A DNA stretch of 64,000 nucleotides. Origin: Seiridium cupressi. Its lineage: Eukaryota > Ascomycota > Sordariomycetes > Amphisphaeriales > Sporocadaceae. Below, one piece after another: positions 1-11,950 of this stretch (positions within the stretch are counted from its first letter, which is position 1; each line of letters starts with the position of its first letter). The DNA is taken from assembly GCA_036674765.1 (NCBI GenBank), contig JARVKI010000057.1:124001-188000 (forward strand). Reading direction: 5' to 3'. The position numbers and the translations under genes are program-made. The notes beneath the pieces are model-generated. The model saw only the letters and a list, made by a program, of their open reading frames with translations. It searched no databases and was not told the DNA's origin.

Positions 1-500
1 TAAGAGGTCGGCGCCGTCACAAATAGGCCGGCCGCATCGCGGAAAGACCAGCCCTCTGGGACTGGCAGAAGCTGGGGCTCAGTAGCACACACACGGTCGG
101 CATAGCTGCCTTGCGAGGCTCCAAAGACCTTGGATCCGACTGGAAATTTGGGAGATTTCGAAGAAGCAGGCGTAGCAAGGACTGTGCCCGAAAATTCGGC
201 ACCAGCTACCCAGGGGAAGGCTGGGTGAATGTGTTAGCACAAACTGTACTTTGGCAGATACGAAGAATGACTTGCGTGGCTGGTGTTGATATTTGCCCTG
301 GATCTGCAGGGTATCAAAGAAGTTGGTTGCTGCAGCATGAACTTCTATTACATATTGGTCTGCACTTGGTTTTGGATCTGCCAGGTCTGTGACTTTAAGC
401 TCTTGGGGAGCCTGGAATAAATCATTATTAGTGTTTGGACAGGCTGGTCAGTGATGGAGACCCTCACTTTCACATATTCAGCGACTTGAATGCCCCGCAT
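1..500 (-). CDS. Quinone oxidoreductase / zinc-type alcohol dehydrogenase-like protein (MDR superfamily), 3' end outside window
   Basis: N-terminal part of a medium-chain dehydrogenase/reductase that should reduce quinones or enones with NADPH. Exon 1 is 500-468 (starts MRGIQVAEYVK), exon 2 is 411-276, exon 3 runs from 220 past base 1. The spliced protein shows the GroES-like fold signatures: EVHAAATNFFDTLQIQGKYQ, then PFPWVAGAEFSGTVL, then the loop VGSKVFGASQGSYAD and LPVPEGWSFRDAAG. The substrate-binding half and the Rossmann domain lie beyond the left edge. Intron 2 (275-221) begins with GC rather than GT; the rest of the donor (GCAAGT) is perfect, so this is a GC-AG intron. The start was chosen because the 11-residue first exon restores the family N-terminus. 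The family is clear; the substrate is not. Confidence 0.85.
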
Positions 501-1489
501 TTTGCTGATGTATAATATGGAAGAAGTGATAATAAATGCCTAGAATGGTAGCGGGTTATATGGTTACGCAGAGAGAAGCAGCTTGGAACCTCAAGTTTGA
601 TCAAATTGGAAATGCTGCCGTTAGGGAATTGAATGCTTGCCAGTGTCGACGAGTTAGACGACATCCCCAGTCGGTTGGAGAAGATGAGATGCCGAGGTAG
701 GCTGTTTGGCAGGGGATCTAGGTGAACATCTCTCACCGCGTCTCGTTTTGGGTATGGTCGAAACTGGAGCCGTTGATGGGCGACGCAAAGGCAAACTGAT
801 GTACATACATACGCACCTAACTGCTAGCTACCTGGGGAGTTCCACTTGTCGGCTCGGTCGGGGTGATGGCCATCCGAGCAAGGGTCGCTTGCATCAACTG
901 GCCCAGAAGGCTGTAGATGCCAAGAGAAGCAAGTCATTTGATAGTGACAGTTCACAAGGTGGCTGTGGCGGCCTTTTGATAAGTGAAATGCTCAAACGAA
1001 GCGTGGAGATCAGGCTTGCACTGTAGTGATTGTTCTGGCGATTCCTCAAAAGACGAATTCGACTGATCAGCCCCTCGCTTGGTGGGCCTTGCAGCTGAGA
1101 TTTGAATCCCTGAGTGGCAAAGAAAGACCCAACCAGCGCCGTCCCGGTTGAGATTTGGTCTCAATTCAACTCTGTCATCCAGCTCACTGCACCAACTGAA
1201 CTGCCCCACCATCTATCAACCCACCTCTTGATCAGCCAGGCTGGAGACAACGACCTGAGCGCTTCTTCCTCTGTTGTTGCGTTGCATTCGTGCATAATCG
1301 TTTTGGGCACACCAAGAGCAACTGATCATCCTTCTGAATACCCGCCACTTTCGTCGGACAGTCTTACCTCCCGCTGCAGCAGACCACCGGCCATCTCGTG
1401 CGCTGTGTCGCTTGCGCCGCCAGTCTGCCCGCTCTATACAACAAACACACTCACGCCACCCTATACCTACACCACATTCCAGTGCGATC
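501..1489. other. Intergenic, divergent promoter region
   Basis: This lies between the minus-strand quinone oxidoreductase and the plus-strand Dsk2 gene, so both promoters must be here. The last 200 bases before the Dsk2 start are C- and CT-rich, as is common before fungal start sites. No other gene is supported. Confidence 0.6.
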
Positions 1490-2827
1490 ATGGCCGAACC
1501 CACTGAGGGATCTGCTGATTCCCAGGTCACCTTCAAGGTGAAGACCTCGGGCGACAGCAACCACACCATCACCATGGCCGAGAGCGCGACAGTCCTTGAC
1601 CTAAAGGCAAAGCTATCCACGGCCGATTTCGAGAATATTCCCGTGGAGCGGCAACGGCTGATCTATTCCGGACGAGTCATGAAGAACGAGGAGCCGCTAA
1701 GCACATACAAGATCAAATCTGGCAACACAGTCCACCTGGTCAAGAGCGCCGCGAGCAACCCTACTCCTGCGCCTGCGTCGACCTCTTCCCAACAAGCACC
1801 ACCTCGACCTCAAGTGCCGACCAACATGGCCGCCGGTACCGCTAACAACCCGCTGGCTGGGCTCACCGGCGCGCGATATGCTGGCCTCACGGGTCTGCCT
1901 TCCGCTGATCTGTTTGGACCTGATGGGGGCATGGCCGGCCCTATGATGGACGAGGAGGGTCTCAACAGAATGATGCAGGACCCTAACGTCCTTCAACAGA
2001 TGAACGAGATGCTCAACAACGACCAGTTCCTCGACATGATGATCCAGCAAAATCCCATGCTTCGAGACCAGCCGAACGCTCGAGAGATCCTGCGATCACC
2101 CATGTTCCGCAACATGATGACGAATCCAGAGGCACTCCGCAGTGCGCAACGCTTTGGACGGATGATGCGAGGCGGCGGTGCTGGCGGAGGCCAGAGCGCC
2201 TTTCCAGCTCCTGGAGTTACCGATACCACCCCTCAGGATGGGAGTGCTGGCAACGCCGCCGGTAACAATGCTGCCCAGGCGAATCCGTTCGACCCTGCGG
2301 CCTGGGCCGGTCTTCAGATGCCTGGCGGCAACAACGCGAACCCTTTCGCAGGCCTCATGAACCCTTTCGCCATGGGTGGCCTCGGTGCGCCACCAGCGGC
2401 TGGTGCTGGTGCCCAGGCTGAGGCCGGTAGCAACACACAGAGAACTGCTAGCCCAGGTCAAGGTGATAACGCCGCAAACCCCACAAGCCCTCCACCAAAC
2501 CCTTTTGCTGCATTGTTCGGCGGTGCTCAACCTGGTGGCGCTGGTGCTGGCGCTGGCGCTGCTGGAGCGAACAACCCCTTCGGCCTGCCTCCCGTCTCGC
2601 CTGAGGCCTTGCGACAGATGATGGAACTCATGGGCGGCGGCATGGGCTCATCTGGAGGTGTTGGATCGCCGGCTCCCCCAGACAATCGACCACCGGAGGA
2701 GCGTTATGCTGAACAGCTTCGACAACTGAACGATATGGGTTTCTATGACTTTGATAGAAACGTCGCTGCCCTACGACGAAGCGGAGGAAGCGTGCAGGGT
2801 GCTATTGAGCACTTGCTCAGCTCATAG
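1490..2827 (+). CDS. dsk2: Ubiquilin-type ubiquitin receptor Dsk2 (UBL-STI1-UBA)
   Basis: A shuttle receptor that carries ubiquitinated proteins to the 26S proteasome, acting in cytosol and nucleus. The 445-residue, intronless protein has an N-terminal ubiquitin-like domain (about residues 12-88, with ERQRLIYSGRVMKNEEPLSTY). An STI1 region lies at about 155-230 (MMQDPNVLQQMNEMLNN, then NPMLRDQPNAREILRSP). A long Gly/Ala/Asn/Pro-rich linker follows, and a C-terminal UBA domain occupies about 404-445 (QLRQLNDMGFYDFDRNVAALR, ending in a hydrophobic helix). The start at 1490 was preferred to the in-frame ATG at 1412 because the upstream 26 residues are not conserved-looking and MAEP leads straight into the UBL. 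Domain order and length match fungal Dsk2. Confidence 0.95.
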   Translation: MAEPTEGSADSQVTFKVKTSGDSNHTITMAESATVLDLKAKLSTADFENIPVERQRLIYSGRVMKNEEPLSTYKIKSGNTVHLVKSAASNPTPAPASTSSQQAPPRPQVPTNMAAGTANNPLAGLTGARYAGLTGLPSADLFGPDGGMAGPMMDEEGLNRMMQDPNVLQQMNEMLNNDQFLDMMIQQNPMLRDQPNAREILRSPMFRNMMTNPEALRSAQRFGRMMRGGGAGGGQSAFPAPGVTDTTPQDGSAGNAAGNNAAQANPFDPAAWAGLQMPGGNNANPFAGLMNPFAMGGLGAPPAAGAGAQAEAGSNTQRTASPGQGDNAANPTSPPPNPFAALFGGAQPGGAGAGAGAAGANNPFGLPPVSPEALRQMMELMGGGMGSSGGVGSPAPPDNRPPEERYAEQLRQLNDMGFYDFDRNVAALRRSGGSVQGAIEHLLSS

Positions 2828-3337
2828 GACTTGTTTTCTTATTAGTAATGACTTGATGCCAACCGAGGGGCATCACCAAGGAGCAGCTTTAATGCAGCAT
2901 TACGATTCCACTGGCATATCGGGAGCGCGATGAATGATTGGTCATGACGGCGATAGAGGCAGAGCAATTACATCCACAGGGACTTTGCAGAAAACGTATC
3001 CTTGAATGACAATAAACATTGATTGCTGGGCGGGGATAATACCGCTGTTTTAACAACTCCCAATTCCCCATTTGTGGCAATGCATCTTTGACCATATCGA
3101 AGCAAGCTTATGATCGCATGTTGTTCCTGATTGTACAAGCCACATAATTAATATGGTTGAGACAAAACACCGGTTGTAATATATAGACGACCGTAGTTCA
3201 GGTATCAAAATTCTTGCGACTATGGATTGATTCTGAGTCTCCTTTCACCATCATGTAGCAACTATTTACATCTTGCCCATTGGTCAAGATATTACGATGC
3301 CTGCCCGGTGCCTTATAAGCGTATTTTGTTTATACGC
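2828..3337. other. Convergent intergenic spacer
   Basis: This holds the 3' flanks of Dsk2 (plus) and of the metallo-beta-lactamase-fold gene (minus). It is AT-richer than its neighbours. No gene is seen. Confidence 0.6.
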
Positions 3338-4303
3338 CTACCCCAAGGTCTCATTCAAGAAAGCATGTTGCTTATGTCCCATGTATCGAATTTGGATCTG
3401 CATGCTCTCTAGGACTCTCCTTTTCATCTCACCTTTGTCTTTCCCAATGACATCTGTGCCCAAGAACGCGCCATGCGTGCTTATATATTCGTATTTGTTC
3501 AGGATTGACCACATTCGTTGAATCTCTTCAGGGGCGAGCGGGATCATGTTCGGAATGCTCCACATGAAGCTATAGCTATTCAAACCTGCGGGCCTGCCGC
3601 CCTCCCTGGTTTCTCCCAGTGCGTCGACATCCCAATTGCCCAGACCCGCCGGCGTAGTCATCAAAGTGTCTGCGATCAGTAGTCGGGACTTGTATAGCAC
3701 GACCAGCGAGCCGGGGAAGTGGCCCCCGAGCTTCAGTACTTGCACGCCAGATGGGGAGCCGGCGATTTGGATTTCGACGTCCGCCTCGGTCAGGAAGACT
3801 TGATGAGATGATGACTGCGTGGTCCACTGCTTGTCTTCCGCCGCTAGATACACGGGGCAGTCAAACGCTCGCGCCCACTCGACGTGCGTGCTGTAGTAGT
3901 GCGGGTGAGAGATCACAATCGCCGCCAGCCCGCCGAGCTCCCTGATCTTCTGGATCGTCTCATCGTCTAGCAGCGTGATGCAGTCCCACAGCACATTGCC
4001 CTTCGGGGTCCGGATCAAGATGGCTCGCTGTCCGATAGCGCATTTGGGCTCCGTGACCACGGAGATGAACGTGTCTGGATCCGAGGGGAAGGGATGGAAT
4101 GTGTTCTTGTGCTGGCCGCGGATGTCGCCGAGAGTGGTGAAAGACTGGCCCGTCTTGGGTGTATATTGGCGCGGATCATCGCAGATGAAGCACGTCTTCA
4201 ATGAATTTCTGTCTGTCATGGAGAATTGCGTTCCGCAAGTCGAGCAGACGAGATAGGTGGCCGTCTTTCCAGGGTCATAGTGGGGTTCGGTGGTTGATGA
4301 CAT
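3338..4303 (-). CDS. Metallo-beta-lactamase-fold hydrolase with N-terminal zinc ribbon
   Basis: Single-exon protein of 321 residues. The N-terminus carries a C-x2-C ... C-x2-C pattern (CSTCGTQF and CFICDD, about residues 20-41) that looks like a zinc ribbon. A metallo-beta-lactamase fold follows, with the metal motif HPHYYSTH (about 133-140), a later LGGHFPGS histidine, the IADT aspartate and a C-terminal STHGAF histidine. The first motif lacks the canonical HxHxDH aspartate; the fungal subfamily with HPHYYSTH is recurrent, so I take this as a subfamily trait rather than damage. No signal peptide or membrane segment is seen, so it is probably cytosolic. The substrate is unknown; glyoxalase II-like or lactonase-like activity is possible. 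Confidence 0.85.
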   Translation of the reverse strand: MSSTTEPHYDPGKTATYLVCSTCGTQFSMTDRNSLKTCFICDDPRQYTPKTGQSFTTLGDIRGQHKNTFHPFPSDPDTFISVVTEPKCAIGQRAILIRTPKGNVLWDCITLLDDETIQKIRELGGLAAIVISHPHYYSTHVEWARAFDCPVYLAAEDKQWTTQSSSHQVFLTEADVEIQIAGSPSGVQVLKLGGHFPGSLVVLYKSRLLIADTLMTTPAGLGNWDVDALGETREGGRPAGLNSYSFMWSIPNMIPLAPEEIQRMWSILNKYEYISTHGAFLGTDVIGKDKGEMKRRVLESMQIQIRYMGHKQHAFLNETLG

Positions 4304-5250
4304 TGGAAGTTGGGAGCTCAGCTCGCTTGTTTCTAATGTAGAAGAGAATCAGAGGATTCCCCGTTTAAAATGGCATCGGCACAAGTTCTCAAGCGTTTTT
4401 GAGTGGTGTACGTCTTGTGATGGACATGGAAATGTATTTGACTCCATTATGATGGGGGCGCCGGCACACACGCCCCATCCTCATCAGTCGGTCCTGTCCG
4501 AATAGTGGGGTAGATGGGGTTATCTATAGTAGCTTGGACGGAGCGAGCTCCAAGTGTCTCAGTAGATGGACACATATATTTATACATAAGTCCCATGCTT
4601 AGAATAGTGGAAAATGTGGTCACATAACCGTCCCCCAGGCTCATTTGCGGCGAGATCTAGCTGTAACCACCATGCCAATTATAACTCACTGCCGTTAGTG
4701 TAAGATGTTATGCCAGATGATTCATGGCAACTGGACTAGTCTGCGTTAAACATTGCAGTAGCAAGAAAACGGTGTATCAATCCCAAGACAATTGTGGTAT
4801 TTACAGCGCAACGGAAAGGTGAAGCTCTGAGTATAGCATGCCGCGACTTCTGGACGGAAAGGATTGTGATAGCCGACGAAAGCTGGAATGGCGCTTAAGA
4901 GCCACAGAGAACCCGACACGAACGATAAACAGGCACTAGGACTTAGCACTTGTGTAGTCTGATTATAGGGTAATTGAAACTCATGTGGCATGAGCGGAGG
5001 TATGTCTCGTGACATTTACCTGCCAGCATGTTGGAGGCGGCTATCAACGGTGCCTGCATCGTCGACGCCGGGGGGCTGGTACTTTGGAGATAAGTGTGGG
5101 GGAAATTGATAACTCGACCGCTGGCACCTACCCCAACTTGTCTCCTTCTCGGGTACCTCAAATCCGCATCTTGATTTCACCAATACATACAAATTGAAAC
5201 CTCATCTGGGACTCAAAAACAAAAAGAACCCTTCTAGCACCTCGAGGAAT
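4304..5250. other. Divergent promoter region
   Basis: This lies between the metallo-hydrolase (minus) and the amidase (plus), and presumably carries both promoters. No coding signal is supported. Confidence 0.6.
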
Positions 5251-6995
5251 ATGACGTCGTACTTTCAGCACCGGAGGGACTGGTAAGTTTACGAAACCAT
5301 TCATCCACGCATTATCTGGTATGAGATAAGCCCACTAACCCACTCCAAAGCCACTTCAAACAAGACGAACGGAAGCGCCGACTTCTGGGTCTGGCACAAT
5401 GCCATGGTCCTTTTACGGATTTTGATCGAGAGGTTGTTGAACGGCCGATCGAGGGACTCGTCCAAGATGTCCAGAAGGGCGTGCTCGACCCTATCGATAT
5501 CTTACGGACATATGGTAGAGTTGCCGTGAAAGCCCATGAAAAGACAAACTGTGTCACCGAAGTCATGGTCCCCGAGGCTGAGGGCTGGATTAAGGATGGC
5601 TCCGTCAATTTGAAGGGGCCATTGGCAGGCATTCCCGTCAGTTTGAAAGACACCATAGTTGTAGGTGGGTTCGATACGACGGTCGGTTTCAGCGGGTTCG
5701 TGGGGAACAAGGTCCCACTGGACGGGCCTGTTGTGAGATTACTGAAAGATGCCGGGGCCGTGCCTTACGTCAAAACGAACCTCCCAATTACCCTCTTGAG
5801 CTTCGAATCTACCAATGATGTCTGGGGTCGATGCACAAATCCGCACAACAACAAGTATTCACCGGGAGGATCCACTGGTGGTGAAGCAGCTCTGCTTGCT
5901 CTTGGTGGCCGTATTGGCATTGGAAGCGATGTGGCCGGTAGTGTTCGAGCGCCAGCTCACTTCTCCGGCATCTACAGTCTACGATGTTCGACCGGTCGCT
6001 GGCCGAAGCTTGGCTTTTGTACCAGTATGCCTGGCCAGGAAGGCGTCCCAAGCGTGTATTCGCCCATGACGCGGACCTTGGACGATCTCACATACTTCAC
6101 GCGCTCTATAATTAACATGGAGCCTTGGAAGTATGATCCTTCCGTTCATCCTCTCGCCTGGAGGCCCGAGATCGAGAAGGAGTTCGCAGCTAAATCCAAA
6201 TTCCGAGTTGGCGTGCTAAGAACAGATGGGGTGGTAGACCCAAGTCCTGCTTGCACTAGGGCAATGACAAAGGTGGAAGACGCACTTAGAGCTGAAGGCC
6301 ATGAGATTGTGGAAATCAGTCCGCCCTCGCCATACGATGCACTCTACATTGGAGCGCATTTACTCAACGCGGATGGATGTCAAATGTTTCGATCGTTCTT
6401 CAGAACTGGAGAGTGGAATGATCCAGGTGCGGACCAAATGGAATGGCTCATGAATCTGCCGCGTCCCTTCAAGTATTTGTACTACCTCTGGGTCAAATAC
6501 GTTCGAAGAGATGATGTTTGGGCCGGCTTAGTTCAAGGCTGGCACCAGAAGAGCGCTTTCGAGAACTGGAAGTTTGTTGCCAAGAGGGAGGCATACCGCG
6601 TCAAGTGGTTTGAGTGGTGGAACTCTGCAGACCTGGACTTTATCTTGGCTCCCCCGAACGCAACTCCAGCAGTGCCCCATGATGGAATGAAAGATGCTGT
6701 GAGCAGTTGTGGCTACACTTTTCTCTTCAACGTCCTCGATTATACAGCTGGTGCCATCCCTGTGACACATGTTGACAAGAGCTTGGACCAGCTCCCGAAT
6801 GGATTCAATATCAAGAAGCTCAATGGTGTTGCCCAGGGGGCCTACAAGCTCTACGATGCTGATGCCATGCACGGTCTCCCAGTCGGTGTACAGATCATCG
6901 GCAGGCGCCTAGAGGAAGAGAAGGTCCTTGCTATCATGAAGAGAGTAGAAGACGCTCTTGGTGAAGGCAGATACAAGCAATTAGATATTGACTAG
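5251..6995 (+). CDS. Amidase (amidase-signature family)
   Basis: A 558-residue amidase-signature hydrolase, which cleaves a carbon-nitrogen amide bond. Exon 1 is 5251-5282 (MTSYFQHRRD plus two bases); a GTAAGT intron runs 5283-5350; exon 2 is 5351-6995. The Ser-cisSer-Lys triad is present: Lys in GIPVSLKDT (about residue 110), Ser in SPGGSTGGEAA (about 185) and the nucleophilic Ser in GSDVAGSVR (about 208). Length and layout match fungal acetamidase/fatty-acid-amide-type enzymes. The N-terminal helix containing FTDFDREVVERPI is only complete with the short first exon, which is why I placed the start there. No signal peptide is seen. The substrate cannot be read from the sequence. A decayed, different amidase lies at about 23.1-24.5 kb. 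Confidence 0.9.
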
Positions 6996-7374
6996 TTAGT
7001 GTAGAGAATGTCCGACTCGGAAGCTATTGCCTTAGTATCTAATACGCAGCTCATATATGGGTCATCCAAAACATCAGCGACCCAAGATTTATGCAATGCT
7101 CCGGACTCGCATGTAGGCACTTCATTTTCGTCTCCTCATAAATGTCGTTTACGATGAATGTGTATACTTTATGCCCTGTATCCATCCAGATCTTTAGCGG
7201 CAGATTTCCCGGACTGGCTCCGAGATCGGGCCCATCCGCTTCGGATCTCCATACCCACATCTACAGACCATTCCCTATAAATGCTCCCGTAAAGGACATC
7301 AAGTTCATATTGACATAAGTAGCTCCTCTGATTGTCAATATCATCTCCCTTGTCCGCAATCAAGTTTAGTCAAG
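6996..7374. other. Short intergenic region upstream of methyltransferase
   Basis: This holds the 3' flank of the amidase and the promoter of the methyltransferase, including a TATA-like box at 7276-7282. No gene is seen. Confidence 0.5.
7276..7282 (+). promoter_or_regulatory. Candidate TATA box for methyltransferase gene
   Basis: TATAAAT lies 93 bases before the ATG at 7375, a usual distance for a fungal core promoter. Position and sequence are the only evidence. Confidence 0.4.
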
Positions 7375-8393
7375 ATGACACAGACACAAAATGATCATTG
7401 GTCTTCTGAGGTAAATAGGCTTGTCTCCAAAATGTTGATGAAATATAGCATTAATGATATACGTTCTAGGCCTATCAGAAGTCAGCATCATTTGTACCGA
7501 AGCTGGCCACGAAGATCATGCAATGGCTGGACCCTCAGCCTGATGACATCGTTTTAGACATCGGCTGCGGAGGTCAGTAGGATATTTAAATATTTATGTC
7601 GATATAGTCCCTAGACTAACACGATGTAGACGGGATTCTCGACTTCCAGATAGCTGAGGTCCTTTCCAAAGGCAATGGCAAGGTCCACGGCACCGATTCT
7701 TCGCCTTCCATGATTGAAGCATCCAAGAAGTCGGCGACTCAAAACGGGGCGTCGCAATGCACCTTCGAAGGTATATACATCCCCCTCTCCATGCTGTGGG
7801 AGCAAGTGGGGAACTCGACTAAAATATGTGTAGTCATCGATGCCCTCGAAATAGCCAACACGCCTTCTCTGCAGCAATCATCGTTCACAAAGGCCTTCTC
7901 CAATGCAGCCATGCATTGGATCTTACGGTGTCCCCAGCTGAAACAAGAAATCTTCTTCCGCGGAGTCCGGGAATCGCTCCGGCCCGGCGGCACGTTCGCA
8001 TTTGAGATGGGCGGCCTGGGCAACGTGTCGGAGATGCGCGCGGGGCTGCTCATGGGCGTGGCTCGACGGGTCGGACTCGCCAAAGCTCTGGAGGCGGATC
8101 CTTGGTTCTTCCCCGACGAGAAATGGGTCACTGAGATCATGGAGAAGACGGTCGGGGGGTGGAAGGTCGAAAAGGTAGAGAGGGAATGGAGACCGACGCC
8201 TGCAGACGAGGGTGGGGTGGCCGGGTGGGTGAGGCTGATGGGAAAGCAGTTCTTCGAGGCGATTGAGAATCAGGAGGAGAGGGATGAGTGTATAAAAGAG
8301 GTCGTTGAGGTACTGGAAGAAGTCTGTCGTAATCCGTCAGGTGGGTTCATGTTTAGTTACGTCAGGCTGAGAGTCCTGGCACGGAAGATTTGA
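7375..8393 (+). CDS. Class I SAM-dependent methyltransferase
   Basis: Four exons: 7375-7410, 7470-7572, 7630-7770 and 7834-8393, giving 279 residues. Splicing joins the fragments into a standard methyltransferase: YQKSASFVPKLATKIMQWL, then motif I VLDIGCGDGIL, with the GxGxG-like glycines split by intron 2. The acidic SAM-ribose position is in VHGTDSSPSMIEAS, the motif around NAAMHWI follows, then RESLRPGGTFAFEMGG. The pattern resembles trans-aconitate methyltransferase-like and small-molecule C/O-methyltransferases. No membrane segment or signal is seen. It follows the amidase on the same strand, 379 bases downstream, but nothing shows that they share a pathway. The enzyme class is firm; the substrate is unknown. 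Confidence 0.88.
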
Positions 8394-8880
8394 GGCAGGA
8401 TTCAAACCGGTCACCGCAGTCGACACCGTATTAACTGAAAGCAACGTATGCCTTGGGTTATGGAGTCGGCTTGACTTGGTTATAACGTTGGAATACTGGA
8501 TTAACATACTCGTGCATATCCTTTCCTGACGGGAGAAGGCAACAGAGTCAATCATTCTTCTCGAGGAAACTCTCATCATGTTAAGATATGACACCAACTT
8601 GAGCATTTCTGTCGATAAAGCAGGATCTCTAGAGCGTATCAAATTCCTATGAGTTTGATAAAAGATCATCGGTGCGATATCATATGATTAAACTCCATTG
8701 TAGAGCTCCGCACAGATATGGTTCATCGAGATGGTATTGGGGTAGTAAAATGATCATGTCAAACTGAAACAGTTTGTTATTCATTGTCTGGCTTTATCGT
8801 TCGACCAAGCGCACTCAAATAGACCACAAATATAATCCTCGATCGCCGTATAGGTAACGGGTCAAGGTCGTTCGAAGAAG

Positions 8881-8976
8881 GAGAAAAAAAAAAAAAAAGA
8901 AAAAAAAGAAAAAAAGAAAAAAAGAAAAAAAGAAAAAAAGAAAAAAAGAAAAAAAGAAAAAAAAGAAAAAAAAAAA
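8881..8976. repeat. A-rich microsatellite, mostly (GAAAAAAA)n
   Basis: About 95 bases of near-pure purine made of As punctuated by single Gs. Most units are eight bases long in the middle of the array, with longer A runs at each end. It lies in the gene-poor stretch. Confidence 0.95.
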
Positions 8977-11943
8977 CTTACCTATTTATTATAGGTTCGA
9001 GTATAAGAGCTGATTTGAGTTAAAGATAGGTTGGCATAAGCTTTTGTATCTTTTCGCCGTCCGAATAATATGATATAAATGATTACACTTCAAAAGACCA
9101 TATAACATAGATTCAGTCAGCCTATACATCCTACTAAAAGGAAGCCTGCGGCTAAGTAATGGTTTCGTCTGAAAAAAAGCACACACCATTGCTATAGTCA
9201 TGTGGCAATAATTGTAAACCTGTTCGACAGCGCAGGGAATCTAGGTGCTTTTCGTCTCCATTTTCAATATTTACATGTGTGTTCTGTAGCTCGCATAATT
9301 CTCATTCCAAGGCAGATGTTTTCATTTGGCAAAACTTGTTAAGCTGTTGCTGATCCGCACCTCGAATCCATTCACCCACAACCCTTTTCAGCCATGCGTC
9401 CTGACCCAACGTGGTGCCGAGTTCGTCTTCCCGCGTAACGTGGCGTGATGTCATTTGAGCGGTGGTCTAATGCAGGAAATCCAACCTCGTTGCCAGTTGT
9501 TCATTCACTTGCTTTTCTACCGGCTCTGCAGAATCACGACCTTGGCGATTTATTTTTGGCCGGTTTTAACGGCCTGTGCCGCTTTTTGAGTCAGTGAGTA
9601 TGTGCACACTATTGGCAACCGCAGGAATCAATCCACTTGGAAGCGCCTATGGAACCTGGTAGAAGCGTCTGTATATACTCTGATTGTACTCTACCTGCTT
9701 GGGCTGGGTGCAGAGCTGTCGGCAACATTAGCGATTGGTGGAGGTATGGCGCCACCCACCCTTGGCGAGAGCATATTTCGACTACACATGTGATTCTTGC
9801 ATTTGAATGGGTAATGGTATGAGGCAGTCCGTCAATAGAGCCCATGACTCTCATAGAATGCAACCATGAGGTTCATAGCCGGCAGTAGCGAGGATCAATA
9901 GTGCGGAATCCACTCGACCCATCGCCTTGGCCTGTGTGGCGTCGTCCTCAAACATGGCGCCATCTGCAGCCGATGAACTGGCCCTCCAGCGGGATGAGAT
10001 GAACAGCTCCAAGGTCTACACGTGCTCTGCAGGCCAGGTGCTGCTATGCGGATCGGTTTCCCAGATCTTTGGCGAGAATACGTCAGGCCTTCCCCGGACT
10101 CCGGATGGCTCGGAATCCTACTCAACTGCACGGAGCTGCGCCCAGCCTCACGTCAACGGCGTCTGGCGAGCTGGTTATATTGAACCCGACATGAGCCACT
10201 CATCATTTTGGTGAAACAGACAACAATGCACGCTCAAGCTTGGTTTCAGCCCAGAAAATGCCCCGATTGGACAGGCGTCACAAGCCACCCGAACTCACCT
10301 CCACTATCGATTTCCTGAATCGGCCATCTCACGAACATCGATTTTTGCTGATCTTTGATTCCGATCCTGGCATCCCTGGCACCCCTCGCGAGTCGATGGA
10401 AATGACAGCCCGATATATTCTTACGCTACGCAAGACTTCATACCTACTGGCCCTCAGGACCAGCCGTGTTCGTTTTGTCCCTGTGACTTGTAACGCCGCA
10501 CATGGCACTCGAATCGGGCTTGACACACTGATTCGCGAGCCCGGGCCGTCGACTTACTAGTCTAACTAACACCCTGGATGGACACGAATTTCTAGAACAA
10601 CAGGATCATGCAATGGGCACGACAGCGATCAACTGTTTTTTTCTCATCCCGTATCCAGGCATTACAGCACAACAGTCAGCCCCACCTACCAAGCCTAAAA
10701 TGCTGTGACAGGATGCGGAGCAGGACACATCAGCAACTCGCCCGTGCTGTGAGCTATGGTCATTTCGCAAAGTCCTTCAGCTCCTGCACAGCATCAATAT
10801 AGAACAAGATTCCATGCCCTACCCTGGCTCGCGTCTAGTTCTGCCGACCCTCATCGGTCACACAGACAACTCGCAGTGCAGCAGCTCACCGCAGATGGTT
10901 GGATCCGAGAGTTGCTGACCTCGCATATACGGGCCGCACAACGAATCGTTACTCAGCTGTATTCCAGGGGAACCAGGCGACATGCACCCCAGAGAACTGA
11001 CCTCGTGAGGCTTAATCCTTCTCGACCACTAGAAGCCTCGAATTGCCCGGCGCCAATTAGCCTAAGGCAGGGTCAGCCTAGCCAGGAGCTTTGTACCCGA
11101 TATACAAAAGTCCTTTCAGAAGCTGACCCAGACCATGGAAATCTCCGGATATGCCAAGCTAATTGTATGTGTACAAACGTCCGAGTTGCGAGGGGCTTGT
11201 GCCAACATGGCGATCTCTCATAGTGCGTCCACGTTGTGTATCATCCATTATCTTGTACTGATCCTGCACATTTCGGGGGAAACCAAGTTCAGAGCTGAGT
11301 AAAACCCCAAGACTATCTATCCGCCACCTGGACTGCGATGCAAAATGTAACGGCGTGCGCCTCAGAACCAGAATACCGGTACAGAACGGGTGGAGGCATA
11401 CATACAACTGCATCGTGACTTTATTAAACCTTGGAAGAAGTAGATGGCGTCCGATATGGCCAAATCAGGTGATCCCTGCTACTCAACTGCATCTCGCGCT
11501 GCTTTCGTAGCCCGAAGAGGCCTTCATCTGCAAGTGTAGCGGGGGTAGCACCACCACGTTGCATGCAGAGTGTATCTGCAAGCTTATAAACGAGGTACCG
11601 TACTCTAGTCTGTTATGTCGTGCAGGATCCAGCCACGCCGGGACTCCTCTTGTCGTTCGACGGTGCAGGATTGCTATTGAATGATTCTATCAACATATCG
11701 TTCGTAACTGGCGGACTTCTCTACTAGGATACCGGATAACAGCCACACCGACTTTGCCAGCACGTAATGCTGACTGCTGCGCGGGAAAGGATCGCCGCTC
11801 CGGAAAAGTCGCAGACGCTTGATGCAGCCGATTTTCGTGACCCTAGCAGTGGGAAACGGTTTTCGTGATGTATGTTGGGATTCTAACTTGTGCCGGAATG
11901 GAAGTGCGGACCGCACCGTCCAACAACGCATTCGATGGGTGTC

Positions 11944-11950
11944 TATAAAG
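11944..11950 (+). promoter_or_regulatory. Candidate TATA box for Thr/Val-repeat gene
   Basis: TATAAAG lies about 150 bases before the ATG at 12101. A C- and CA-rich stretch follows, as is common in strongly expressed fungal promoters. Confidence 0.45.

Noticed and set aside
10240..11223. Open frames in the gene-poor stretch
   Set aside because: No family pattern and no convincing splice structure joining them.
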